From Massilia sp. Root351 (GTDB lineage Bacteria; Pseudomonadota; Gammaproteobacteria; Burkholderiales; Burkholderiaceae_D): 64,000 bases of DNA. Below, in pieces: positions 8,501 to 17,025 of this stretch. Under the pieces are notes generated by a model that was not told the DNA's origin, searched no databases, and was given only the letters and a program-made list of their open reading frames with translations. A program made the translations under genes and the position numbers. The number at the start of each line of letters is the position of its first letter. The stretch's first letter is position 1. Location of the stretch: contig NZ_LMDJ01000010.1 in assembly GCF_001425045.1 (NCBI RefSeq), forward strand, positions 26,371 through 90,370, given 5' to 3'.

Positions 8501-11500
8501 ACGCTGGCGCTGGTGGCCGGCGTGGCGCTGCTGGCCTGGCGGCCGCAGTCCTTCGCCGCCGCGCTGCTGTTCCTGGCCGGCTGGCTGGCCGCGCCCGTGG
8601 TGGCGTGGTGGATCAGCCAGCCGCTGCGCCGCGAGCAGGCCGCGCTCAGCCCCGAGCAGAACACCTTCCTGCATATGCTGGCGCGCAAAACCTGGGCTTA
8701 CTTCGACACCTTCGTCGGCCCCGAGGACAACTGGCTGCCGCCCGATAATATGCAGGAGCATCCGGTGCAGGTCATCGCGCACCGCACCTCGCCTACCAAT
8801 ATGGGCATGGCGCTGCTGGCCAACCTGTCGGCGCACGACTTCGGCTACATCAGCGGCGCGCAGCTGGTGGCGCGCACCGCCGGCACGCTGGACGCGATGG
8901 CCAGGCTGGACCGCCACCAGGGCCACTTCTACAACTGGTACGACACGCTGACCATGAAGCCGCTGTACCCGATCTATATTTCAACGGTCGACAGCGGCAA
9001 CCTGGCGGGCCACTTGCTCACCCTGCAGCAAGGGCTGCTGGAACTGGCCGACCAGCCCATCGTCGCACCGCAGGTGGTCGACGGCATCGGCACTTCCATC
9101 CTGGTGCTGATGGAGGCCGTGGCCCAGGTGCCGGGCGGCGGCGTCGACGTGCCGGACGAGCTGATCCAGCTGCAAAAAGAGCTGGCGCCGCTGCGTCCCC
9201 TGTATCCGGCCAACCTGATCGAGCTGCACGCCTGGCTCAAGCGCGCCGCTGCCGCCAGCGCGGCCTATCAGCCGGGCGAGGCCACCGCGCAGATGTGGGC
9301 CGCCGCGCTGGCGGTGCAGTGCAAGGCCGCGCTGGACGACCTGCTGCTGCTGGCGCCGTGGGTGACGGCGGGCGAAGTGTTCGACGCCAACCTGCTGCGC
9401 ATCCCCACGCTGCGCGAGCTGGCCGCCATGCCGCAGGGCGCGCAGGGCTACGCGCAGGCCGACCTGGCGCCGGGCGAACGCGAACGGCAGCAGCAGCTGG
9501 GCTCGCTGGTGGCGCAGGGCGCCGCGCAGGCGCGCCAGCGCATCGACAAGCTGGTCCAGCTGGCGCGCCAGGCGCAGGAGTTCGCCCAGGTGGAATACGG
9601 CTTCCTGTTCAACCCCACCACCAATTTGCTGGCCATCGGCTACAACGTCACCGAGCGCCGGCTGGACGCCAGCTATTACGACCTGCTCGCTTCCGAAGTG
9701 CGGCTGGCCAGCTTCGTCGCCATCGCCCAGGGCCAGCTGCCGCAGGAGCACTGGTTCGCGCTGGGACGCCAGCTGTGCATGCTGGGCGGGAAGCCGGTGC
9801 TGCTGTCGTGGAGCGGTTCCATGTTCGAGTACCTGATGCCGCTGCTGGTGATGCCGAACTACCCCAGCACCTTGCTGGACCAGACCTACAATTCCGTGAT
9901 CGGCGCGCAGATCGACTACGGCAAGCAGCGCAGCGTGCCGTGGGGGATCTCCGAGTCCGGCTACAACACGGTGGACGCGGCGCTCAACTACCAGTACCGC
10001 GCCTTTGGCGTGCCGGGCCTGGGCCTGAAGCGCGGCCTGGCCGACGACCTGGTGGTGGCGCCGTACGCCAGCATGATGGGGCTGATGGTGCATCCGGAAG
10101 CGTCCTGCGCCAACCTGCAGAAAATGGCCGGCCTGGGCTTCATGGGCCGCTATGGCTTCTACGAGGCGGTCGACTACACGGCCGCGCGCCTGCCGCGCGG
10201 CCAGAACCATGCGGTGATCCGCTCCTTCATGGTGCACCACCAGGGCATGGGCCTGCTGTCGCTGAGCTACCTGCTGCACGACCGGCCGATGCAGCGCCGC
10301 TTCGAGGCCGATCCGCTGCTGCAATCGACCTTGCTGGTGCTGCAGGAGCGCAGCCCGCAGGCCGGCGCCTTCTACTCCAACACCGCCGAGCAGGCCGCCA
10401 TCCGCACGGTGGCGCAGGAGCAGGCGCTGCCGATGCGCATCCTGACCCAGCCCAACGCGCCGGTGCCGGAAACCCAGCTGCTGTCGAACGGCCGCTACCA
10501 CGTGATGGTGACCAGCGCCGGCGGCAGCTACAGCCGCTGGAAGGACTTGTCCGTGACGCGCTGGCGCGAGGACAGCACGCGCGACAACTGGGGCAACTTC
10601 TGCTATGTGCGCGACCTGGACGACGGCACCTACTGGTCCACCACCTACCAGCCCACGCTGGCCGAGCCGCGCAAGTATGAAGTGATCTTCTCGGAAGGGC
10701 GGGCCGAGTTCCGGCGCAGCGACCGCGACCTGGAGCTGTACACCGAGATCGTGGTGTCGCCGGAGGACGATATCGAGATGCGGCGCACCCGCATCACCAA
10801 CAAGTCCGACCGCCGCCGCACCATCGAGGTGACCAGCTTTGCCGAAGTGGTGATGGCGCCGGCCCCGGCCGACGCGGCCCACCCAGCCTTCTCCAAGCTG
10901 TTCGTGCAGACCGAAATCCTGCCGCAGGAAACGGCCATCCTGTGCACGCGCCGCCCGCGCGGCAAGGAAGAGCACATGCCCTACATGCTGCACCTGATGA
11001 CCTTGCACGACGCGGCCATCAGCAACGTTTCCTATGAAACCGACCGCGCGCGCTTCATCGGCCGCGGCAACACCGCCATCGCGCCGCGCGCCATGCTCGA
11101 GCCCGGTCCGCTGAGCGGCGCCGAAGGCTCGGTGCTGGACCCTATCGTGTCGATCCGCTACCAGATCGTGCTGGAGCCGGACGAATCGGCCACGGTCGAT
11201 ATCGTCACCGGCATGACCGACACGCGCGAGTCGGCGCTGCACCTGATCGACAAGTACCAGGACCGCCACCTGGCCGACCGCGTGTTCGAGCTGGCCTGGA
11301 CCCACAGCCAGGTGGTGCTGCGCCAGCTGAACGCCAGCGAAACCGACGCGCAGCTGTACGGCCGCCTGGCCAACAACGTGATCTATCCGAACGCGTCGCT
11401 GCGCGCCGACGCCGGCATCCTGAGCAAGAACCAGCGCGGCCAGTCCGGCCTGTGGGCCTACGCCATCTCCGGCGACCTGCCCATCGTGCTGCTGCAGATC

Positions 11501-14284
11501 CGCGACCCGGCCAACATCGAGCTGGCGCGCCAGATGGTGCAGGCGCACGCCTATTGGCGCCTGAAGGGCCTGGTGGTGGACCTGGTGATCTGGTACGAGG
11601 ACCTGTCCGGCTACCGGCAGGCGCTGCAGGACCAGATCATGGGCCTGATCGCCTCCGGCATCGACGCCCAGGCCATCGACCGCCCGGGCGGCATCTTCGT
11701 GCGCATGGGCGAGCAGATCGCGCCGGAGGACCGCATCCTGCTGCAATCGGTGGCGCGCGTCATCATCAGCGACGACCGCGGCACCCTGGCCGAGCAGCTC
11801 AAGCGCCCCGGCCCGGCGCCGCTGCGCATGCCGCCGCTGATGGCGGACCCGCGCGGCGAGTACGACGAGGCCGGCCCGCACCTGCACAGCCCGCAGGGGC
11901 TGCAGCTGGCCAACGGCATCGGCGGCTTCTCGGCCGACGGCAGCGAATACGTGATCGTCACCAGCGAGGGCCAGCGCACGCCCGCGCCGTGGTCCAACGT
12001 GCTGGCCAACCCGCAGTTCGGCAGCGTCATCTCCGAGAGCGGCCAGGCCTACACCTGGCAGGAGAATGCGCACGAATTCCGCCTCACGCCGTGGCACAAC
12101 GACCCGGTGTCCGACGGCAGCGGCGAGGCGTTCTACCTGCGCGACGAACAGAGCGGGCGCTTCTGGTCGCCCACCGCCTTGCCGGCGCGCGGCAGCGGCG
12201 ACTACGTCACCCGCCACGGCTTCGGCTACAGCACTTTCGAGCACACCGAGGCCGGCATCGCCACCGAGCTGACCACCTACGTGGCGCTCGATGCGCCGCT
12301 GCGCTACACCGTGCTCAAGGTGCGCAACGACTCGCAGGTGCCGCGCAGGCTGTCGGCCACCGGCTATGTCGAGTGGGTGCTGGGCGACATGCGCTCCAAG
12401 TCCGGCATGCACATCATCACCGAGCTCGATCCGATCAGCGGCGCGCTGTTCGCGCGCAACCCGTACAACACCGAGTTCTCGGGCCGGGTGGCCTTCTTCA
12501 ACGCCGACGCCGCCACCCGCTCGGTGACGGCCGACCGCACCGAGTTCCTGGGCCGCAACGGCACGCTGGCCGATCCGCAAGCGCTGCACCGGGTGCGCCT
12601 GTCCGGCAAGGTGGGCACGGCGCTCGACAGCTGCGCCGCCATCCAGGTGCCGTTCGACCTGCTGCCGGGCCAGGAGCGCGAGATCGTGTTCCTGCTGGGA
12701 CTGGGCGGACGCCGCAATGCCGACGCCTCCAGCATGGTGCAGAAGCACGGCGGCCGGGCCGCCGCGCGCGATACGCTGGAAGCGGTGCGCGCGCACTGGC
12801 ACAAAACGCTGGGCGCGGTGCAGATCGCCACGCCGGAAGCAGCGCTGGACGTGATCGCCAACGGCTGGCTGATGTACCAGACCATCGCCTGCCGCATGTG
12901 GGCGCGCAGCGGCTACTACCAGTCCGGCGGCGCATTCGGCTTCCGCGACCAGCTGCAGGACGCGATGGCCATGGTGCACACCGAACCGCAGCTGCTGCGC
13001 GACCATATCGTGCTGTGCTGCGCGCACCAGTTCGTGGAAGGCGACGTGCAGCACTGGTGGCATCCGCCGTCGGACCGCGGCGTGCGCACCCACTGCTCGG
13101 ACGACTACCTGTGGCTGCCGCTGGGCGTGGCGCGCTACGTCGCCACCACCGGCGACCAGAGCGTGCTGGACGAGGTGGTGCACTTCCTTGAAGGACGCCC
13201 GGTCAAGCCGGAAGAGGATTCCTATTACGACATGCCGACCCGTTCGGCCGTCACCGGCAGCGTGTACGAGCACTGCGTGCGCGCCATCCGCAACGGCTTG
13301 CGCTTCGGCGTGCACGGCCTGCCCCTGATCGGCTCCTGCGACTGGAACGACGGCATGGACAAGGTGGGCGAGGAGGGCAAGGGCGAGAGCGTGTGGCTGG
13401 CCTTCTTCCTGTACGAAGTGCTGCAGCGCTTCGCCGAGGTGGCCGATCGCCACGACGGCGCGGCGTTCGCGGCGGAGTGCCGCGAGGAGGCCCGCAAGCT
13501 GGCGGCCAACGTGGAGCAGAACGCGTGGGACGGCCAGTGGTACCGGCGCGCCTACTTCGACGACGGCACGCCGCTCGGCTCGCACGAGAACGAGGAATGC
13601 CAGATCGATTCGATCTCGCAGAGCTGGGGCATCCTGTCCGGCGCGGCCAGCAAGGAGCGCGTGCACGGCGCCATGGCGCAGGTCGACCAGCGCCTGGTGC
13701 GGCGCGACTTCGGGCTGATCCAGCTGCTCGATCCGCCGTTCGACAAGGCCGACCTGAATCCCGGCTACATCCGGGGCTACGTGCCGGGCGTGCGCGAGAA
13801 CGGCGGCCAGTACACCCACGCCGCCATCTGGACCGTGATGGCGTTCGCCAGGATGGGCGACGTCGAAAAGGCCTGGGAGCTGATGCGCATGATTAATCCG
13901 GTGCAGCACGGCAGCACGCCGGAATCGAGCGCGGTGTACAAGGTGGAGCCTTACGTGGTGACGGCCGACGTGTACGCGGTGTCGCCGCACGTGGGGCGCG
14001 GCGGGTGGAGCTGGTATACCGGTTCCTCAGGCTGGATGTACCGCCTGATCCTGGAGTCGCTGCTGGGCCTGACGCGCACGGCCGACAAGCTGTCGCTGGC
14101 GCCGCGCATTCCGGCCGCCTGGCCGGGCTACACGCTGACCTACCGCTACGGCGCCAGCGTGTACACCATCGCGATCCAGCGCGCAGGCGCGCCGGGCCTG
14201 ACGGTGGACGGCGCCGTGCAGCCCGGCATTGAGATCCAGTTGGTGGACGACGGCCAGCCGCATGCGGCGACGTTGACGCTGTAG
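5561..14284 (+). CDS. ndvB: Cyclic beta-1,2-glucan synthase (NdvB/Cgs family)
   Basis: The 2907-aa inner-membrane enzyme builds and cyclises beta-1,2-glucan from UDP-glucose for the periplasm; its length matches rhizobial NdvB and Brucella Cgs (2800-2900 aa). The order is: N-terminal region; membrane helices near 425-475; GT84-type glycosyltransferase with DTDTQLPRD (~657) and QRWMRGDWQ (~803); further helices (~850-1040); a PF10091 glycoamylase-like segment (~1065-1570); and tandem GH94-type regions with the catalytic DWNDG at ~2594, which sets ring size by phosphorolysis. The start is TTG, placed by GAGGTCC just upstream and by the absence of an earlier in-frame ATG; translation may be deliberately weak. 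No export ABC gene (ndvA/cgt) lies beside it. It is convergent with the GDT1 gene, 17 bases away. Confidence 0.93.
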   Translation: MNEHPILLPSATIGFREVSAGALQDGAQDDDSPLRAELFSAQQMAAHGKTLAETHELSKRGGPDRLLARLAENAEVIAQTCDELTDAVKNSRQITPASEWLLDNSYLIEEQIRTARRHLPKDYSKELPRLARGAPDGTPRVYQIALEIIAHGDGRVDPESLCRFVDAYQEVSTLKLGELWAIPIMLRLALIENLRRVAARVAENRIERDLANNWADQMMEIADKNPSGLILLVADMARSNPPITSGFVAELARRLQGQSATLTLALTWITHRLAESGQTIEQQIQTEIQHQAAEQVSIANSIGSLRFLGTMDWQEFVETMSAVEQTLRLDPADIYGEMDFATRDQYRHVIEKLAKRSPHSESEIAVMALQLASARRDGADPRHAHIGYYLVGRGVLMLERQAGVRLPPLASLQRTTRASPLTSYLGAIAAITVVISGLLVERAGNQGVEGWQLAVLALLAVLCSSQLALALVNWAATLLTRPNPLPRMDYKQGIPSDARALVVVPTLIYSKENVAELCEQLEVRFLANRDINLRFCLLTDFADAKEEALPGDAALLQQAQEEIRRLNELYTAGADTTPRGAAVTAGPQGNAPAGPFLLLHRPRLWNAAENAWMGRERKRGKLEDLNRFLRGGARDRFALVVGDTSDLETFKYVITLDTDTQLPRDAARQFVATMQHPLNRPVIDPRRNRVTEGYGILQPRVAVSLPSEQASRYEKLCGGEPGIDPYTRTVSDVYQDVFYEGSFIGKGIYDVDVFERVLGARLPDNRILSHDLLEGCYLRAGLLSDAQLYEQYPARYSDDISRRQRWMRGDWQLLSWVVGKVPLRGGQRERNPLSALSRWKLFDNLRRSLVAPVLTLSLLLAWSALPNPWFWTLAVLAVIFVPPLASSLYDLAHKPRDTLWTQHVNATARRSGMQFSHALLTLVFLPYESFFGLDAIVRTLWRMTVSKRRMLQWRASALSQQGKHSGNELADYWRTMWASPTLALVAGVALLAWRPQSFAAALLFLAGWLAAPVVAWWISQPLRREQAALSPEQNTFLHMLARKTWAYFDTFVGPEDNWLPPDNMQEHPVQVIAHRTSPTNMGMALLANLSAHDFGYISGAQLVARTAGTLDAMARLDRHQGHFYNWYDTLTMKPLYPIYISTVDSGNLAGHLLTLQQGLLELADQPIVAPQVVDGIGTSILVLMEAVAQVPGGGVDVPDELIQLQKELAPLRPLYPANLIELHAWLKRAAAASAAYQPGEATAQMWAAALAVQCKAALDDLLLLAPWVTAGEVFDANLLRIPTLRELAAMPQGAQGYAQADLAPGERERQQQLGSLVAQGAAQARQRIDKLVQLARQAQEFAQVEYGFLFNPTTNLLAIGYNVTERRLDASYYDLLASEVRLASFVAIAQGQLPQEHWFALGRQLCMLGGKPVLLSWSGSMFEYLMPLLVMPNYPSTLLDQTYNSVIGAQIDYGKQRSVPWGISESGYNTVDAALNYQYRAFGVPGLGLKRGLADDLVVAPYASMMGLMVHPEASCANLQKMAGLGFMGRYGFYEAVDYTAARLPRGQNHAVIRSFMVHHQGMGLLSLSYLLHDRPMQRRFEADPLLQSTLLVLQERSPQAGAFYSNTAEQAAIRTVAQEQALPMRILTQPNAPVPETQLLSNGRYHVMVTSAGGSYSRWKDLSVTRWREDSTRDNWGNFCYVRDLDDGTYWSTTYQPTLAEPRKYEVIFSEGRAEFRRSDRDLELYTEIVVSPEDDIEMRRTRITNKSDRRRTIEVTSFAEVVMAPAPADAAHPAFSKLFVQTEILPQETAILCTRRPRGKEEHMPYMLHLMTLHDAAISNVSYETDRARFIGRGNTAIAPRAMLEPGPLSGAEGSVLDPIVSIRYQIVLEPDESATVDIVTGMTDTRESALHLIDKYQDRHLADRVFELAWTHSQVVLRQLNASETDAQLYGRLANNVIYPNASLRADAGILSKNQRGQSGLWAYAISGDLPIVLLQIRDPANIELARQMVQAHAYWRLKGLVVDLVIWYEDLSGYRQALQDQIMGLIASGIDAQAIDRPGGIFVRMGEQIAPEDRILLQSVARVIISDDRGTLAEQLKRPGPAPLRMPPLMADPRGEYDEAGPHLHSPQGLQLANGIGGFSADGSEYVIVTSEGQRTPAPWSNVLANPQFGSVISESGQAYTWQENAHEFRLTPWHNDPVSDGSGEAFYLRDEQSGRFWSPTALPARGSGDYVTRHGFGYSTFEHTEAGIATELTTYVALDAPLRYTVLKVRNDSQVPRRLSATGYVEWVLGDMRSKSGMHIITELDPISGALFARNPYNTEFSGRVAFFNADAATRSVTADRTEFLGRNGTLADPQALHRVRLSGKVGTALDSCAAIQVPFDLLPGQEREIVFLLGLGGRRNADASSMVQKHGGRAAARDTLEAVRAHWHKTLGAVQIATPEAALDVIANGWLMYQTIACRMWARSGYYQSGGAFGFRDQLQDAMAMVHTEPQLLRDHIVLCCAHQFVEGDVQHWWHPPSDRGVRTHCSDDYLWLPLGVARYVATTGDQSVLDEVVHFLEGRPVKPEEDSYYDMPTRSAVTGSVYEHCVRAIRNGLRFGVHGLPLIGSCDWNDGMDKVGEEGKGESVWLAFFLYEVLQRFAEVADRHDGAAFAAECREEARKLAANVEQNAWDGQWYRRAYFDDGTPLGSHENEECQIDSISQSWGILSGAASKERVHGAMAQVDQRLVRRDFGLIQLLDPPFDKADLNPGYIRGYVPGVRENGGQYTHAAIWTVMAFARMGDVEKAWELMRMINPVQHGSTPESSAVYKVEPYVVTADVYAVSPHVGRGGWSWYTGSSGWMYRLILESLLGLTRTADKLSLAPRIPAAWPGYTLTYRYGASVYTIAIQRAGAPGLTVDGAVQPGIEIQLVDDGQPHAATLTL

Positions 14285-14301
14285 GGCGCCGCATCCGCGC
14301 C

Positions 14302-14877
14302 TCAGATGCCGAACGAGGCGCCGGCGCCGAGCAGGGTGGCCACGCCGATGGCCGCGAAGAGGGCGGCGGCTATGCCGTGCACCAGCTTGAGCGGAATCCT
14401 GGCGGCCGCGCTCTTGCCCAGGTAGACCGCCGGCACATTGGCCAGCAGCATGCCGAAGGTGGTGCCGGCGACGACGGCCAGCAGGCTGTCGAAGCGCGCC
14501 GCCAGCGCCACGGTGGCGATCTGGGTCTTGTCGCCCATCTCGGCCAGGAAGAAGGCGATCACGGTGGCCACGAACACGCCGTATTTGGCGGTGGGCTGCT
14601 CGTCCTCGTCGATCTGGTCGGGGACCAGTATCCACGCCGCCATGGCCAGGAAGGATATGCCCAGCACCCAGCGCAGCACGTCCGGCCCCATCAGGCCGGT
14701 GATCCAGCTGCCCAGCGCACCGGCGAAGGCGTGGTTGGCCACCGTGGCGGTAAAGATTCCCAGCACAATGGGCACGGGGCGGCGGAATTGCGCGGCCAGG
14801 CAGAAGGCGAGCAGCTGGGTTTTATCGCCGATTTCAGCGAGGGCAACGATGCCGGTGGAGAGGAGAAATGCTTCCAT
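14302..14877 (-). CDS. GDT1/TMEM165 (UPF0016) family manganese exporter
   Basis: The 191-aa membrane protein has six predicted helices in two similar halves. Each half carries the family signature E-x-G-D-K-T: EIGDKTQLLAF near residue 15 and EMGDKTQIATVAL near 120. Members of this family (MneA, Gdt1, TMEM165) move Mn2+ and Ca2+ out of the cytosol. The case for manganese is strong because a yybP-ykoY riboswitch precedes the gene on the same strand. The ATG at 14875-14877 has only a weak Shine-Dalgarno (GAAGAC), consistent with riboswitch control near initiation. Confidence 0.92.
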   Translation of the reverse strand: MEAFLLSTGIVALAEIGDKTQLLAFCLAAQFRRPVPIVLGIFTATVANHAFAGALGSWITGLMGPDVLRWVLGISFLAMAAWILVPDQIDEDEQPTAKYGVFVATVIAFFLAEMGDKTQIATVALAARFDSLLAVVAGTTFGMLLANVPAVYLGKSAAARIPLKLVHGIAAALFAAIGVATLLGAGASFGI

Positions 14878-14892
14878 GTGATGAGGTCTTCA

Positions 14893-14933
14893 GGGCCGGA
14901 CGTTAACCAAAGATCCAGGAGCGACTCCGGCCC
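14893..14933 (-). promoter_or_regulatory. Hairpin between riboswitch and GDT1 start (possible expression platform)
   Basis: Perfect 8-bp arms GGGCCGGA and TCCGGCCC are separated by 25 bases, between the aptamer and the GDT1 ATG. Mn2+ binding upstream could shift pairing here, but no U-run follows, so a translational or anti-sequestering role is more likely than intrinsic termination. Inference. Confidence 0.4.
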
Positions 14934-14950
14934 AAAGCGGCCGCTCCCCG

Positions 14951-15084
14951 ATCGATAGTCTCGCCAAGCTGCGCGGCATCGCACTGTGTGCGTGCCGCAG
15001 CCACCTGCGCCACGGCCTGCGGGCCGATTATGTTGACGCAGGTTCTTCCGGTGGGGCCGGAAGCCGACTACTCCCTAAAGTTCT
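14951..15084 (-). promoter_or_regulatory. yybP-ykoY manganese riboswitch
   Basis: The minus strand carries the conserved features of the family in order: TTTAGGGAGTAG (15080-15069), the internal GTCAACATA (15037-15029) and GGCGAGACTAT near 14966-14956, with paired segments in between. This is the mntP-type layout, in which Mn2+ bridges two loops and turns the downstream exporter on. It lies between a good sigma-70 promoter and the GDT1-family gene. Boundaries are approximate. Confidence 0.9.
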
Positions 15085-15090
15085 TTTCGC

Positions 15091-15119
15091 ATTGTATCAG
15101 ACTGGCCCGCTGAGTGAAA
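15091..15119 (-). promoter_or_regulatory. Sigma-70 promoter for the Mn riboswitch transcript
   Basis: On the minus strand TTTCAC (-35), a 17-bp spacer and TACAAT (-10) put the start of transcription near 15084, exactly at the 5' edge of the riboswitch. It overlaps the promoter region of the divergent M1 aminopeptidase gene. Confidence 0.65.
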
Positions 15120-15174
15120 AATCCAGCCCTTGTATGCTATTCTGCTCCGCGCCCTTTCTTAACCAAAGAAGCCT

Positions 15175-17025
15175 ATGCAAAACCATACCCCCCTGCGCTT
15201 GCTGTTGTGCGCGCTGCTGGCCCAGGCCGGAACCGCCCTGGCGCAAGACCCGCTCAGCTACGCCCGCTACGACCAGGTCCGCACCACGGACCTGCACCTG
15301 GACCTGAAGGCGGACTTCAGCAACAAGACCCTGAGCGGCTACGCCGAACTGACGCTGAACTGGCTCGACAAGTCGGCCCGCTCGCTGGTGCTCGACACGC
15401 GCCAGCTCAGCATCGCCAAGGTGCAGGTGCTGCAGCCGAACGGCCGCTGGAGCGCCGCCTCCTACATGATGGACAAGCCGGACGCCGAGAAGGGCCAGGC
15501 GCTGCGCATCGCGCTGGCCAACCAGCCGCAGAAAGTGCGCGTCTATTACCGCACCGCGCCCACCGCGTCCGCGCTGCAGTGGATGACGCCGCAGCAGACC
15601 ATGTCCGGCAAGCGCCCCTTCATGTTCAGCCAGTCCGAAACCATCGACGCGCGTTCCTGGGCGCCGGTGCAGGACACGCCCGCCGTGCGCTTCACCTACA
15701 GCGCCCGGGTCGATGCGCCGTCCGGCCTGCGCGTGGTGATGAGCGCCGAGAACGACCCGCAGGGTACCGGCCAGGGCGGCTGGAAATTCAAGATGCCGCA
15801 GCCGATTCCGTCCTACCTGCTGGCCATCGCCATCGGCGAGATCGAAGTGCGCAGCCTGGGCCCGCGCACCGCCGTGTACGCCGAGCCGGCCCGCATCGAC
15901 GCCGCCGCCTACGAGCTGGCCGACACCGAGAAGATGATCGACGCGGCCGAGTCGCTGTACGGCCCTTACCGCTGGGGACGTTACGACATGCTGGTGCTGC
16001 CGCCATCCTTCCCCATCGGCGGCATGGAAAACCCGCGCATGACCTTCCTCACGCCCACCATGATCGCGGGCGACCGCAGCCTGGTCGACCTGATCGCGCA
16101 CGAACTGGCGCACTCCTGGTCCGGCAACCTGGTCACCAACGCGTCGTGGAAGCACTGGTGGCTCAACGAGGGTTTCACCACCTACGTCACCACCCGCATC
16201 GTGGAAAGCCTGTACGGCGCCGAAGTGGCGCAGATGGGCCTGCAGCTGGAGCAGGAGGAGCTGTTCGCTTCGCTGAAGGACATCCCGGCGCCGAAGCAGG
16301 CGCTGATCACGCGCGACCCGGACACCGGCAGCGCCACCTACACCGACGAAGGCCTGGCCTATCCCAAGGGCGCCTGGCTGTTGCACACGCTGGAGCAGCG
16401 CGCCGGCCGCGCCGTGTTCGATCCTTTCCTGCGCGGCTGGTTCGACCAGCACGCCTTCCAGTCGGCCACCACCGAGCAGTTCCTGAGCTACCTGCAAAAA
16501 AACCTGCTGGCCCAGCATCCGGAAGTGATGGCGCAGACCGAGCTGGATGAGTGGCTGTACGGCGCCGGCGTGCCGGCCAGCGCCAAGCGCGTCACCTCGC
16601 CGCGCCTGGCCGGCCTGGACGCGCAGCGCGACGCCTGGCTGGCGGGCGAGCTGGCCACCACCAGCCTGGCCACCAAGAACTGGATCGCCATCGAATGGAT
16701 GCACTTCCTGAACGATATCGACGGCAAGGCCACGGCTGCGCAGCTGAAGGAGCTGGACCAGGCTTTCGGCCTGGCCAGGAGCGGCAACAATGAAGTGGCG
16801 TTCCGCTTCTACCTGGCGTCCGTCAAGGCGGGCTACGACGTGCGCGTGCCGCTCAACAGTTTCCTCATGAGCGTGGGCCGCAAGAAATTCGTGGTGCCGC
16901 TGTACACCGCGCTGCTGAAGAATCCGGCCGAGCGCGACTGGGCGCTGGCGCTGTACAAGCAGGCGCGCCCGCGCTACCACCCGGATACGCAAAAGGCGGT
17001 CGACCAGCTGCGGGACAAGAAATGA
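15175..17025 (+). CDS. M1 family metallo-aminopeptidase (LTA4H-like), secreted
   Basis: The 616-aa protein starts with a Sec signal peptide (LRLLLCALLAQAGTALAQ), so it acts in the periplasm or beyond. The gluzincin core is intact: the substrate-anchoring GGMEN motif precedes HELAH at residues 309-313, and the third zinc ligand Glu is at 332 (WWLNEGF), the HExxHx18E pattern of M1 peptidases. The C-terminal ~150 residues are helical, as in the leukotriene-A4-hydrolase/cold-active aminopeptidase branch, which removes N-terminal residues from peptides. AAGAAG is the ribosome binding site. Its stop overlaps the next ATG by four bases (ATGA), so it is coupled to the downstream hydrolase. Confidence 0.92.
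   Translation: MQNHTPLRLLLCALLAQAGTALAQDPLSYARYDQVRTTDLHLDLKADFSNKTLSGYAELTLNWLDKSARSLVLDTRQLSIAKVQVLQPNGRWSAASYMMDKPDAEKGQALRIALANQPQKVRVYYRTAPTASALQWMTPQQTMSGKRPFMFSQSETIDARSWAPVQDTPAVRFTYSARVDAPSGLRVVMSAENDPQGTGQGGWKFKMPQPIPSYLLAIAIGEIEVRSLGPRTAVYAEPARIDAAAYELADTEKMIDAAESLYGPYRWGRYDMLVLPPSFPIGGMENPRMTFLTPTMIAGDRSLVDLIAHELAHSWSGNLVTNASWKHWWLNEGFTTYVTTRIVESLYGAEVAQMGLQLEQEELFASLKDIPAPKQALITRDPDTGSATYTDEGLAYPKGAWLLHTLEQRAGRAVFDPFLRGWFDQHAFQSATTEQFLSYLQKNLLAQHPEVMAQTELDEWLYGAGVPASAKRVTSPRLAGLDAQRDAWLAGELATTSLATKNWIAIEWMHFLNDIDGKATAAQLKELDQAFGLARSGNNEVAFRFYLASVKAGYDVRVPLNSFLMSVGRKKFVVPLYTALLKNPAERDWALALYKQARPRYHPDTQKAVDQLRDKK

Noticed and set aside
5537..8926. Open frame of 1129 codons on the minus strand opposite the glucan synthase
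   Set aside because: Its translation is Arg/Gln/His/Ala-rich without domains and lies wholly antisense to conserved NdvB sequence; typical of GC-rich shadow frames.
8981..13990. Open frame of 1669 codons on the minus strand opposite the glucan synthase
   Set aside because: Same low-complexity composition and no recognisable motif; the plus strand holds clear GH94 and PF10091 motifs here.
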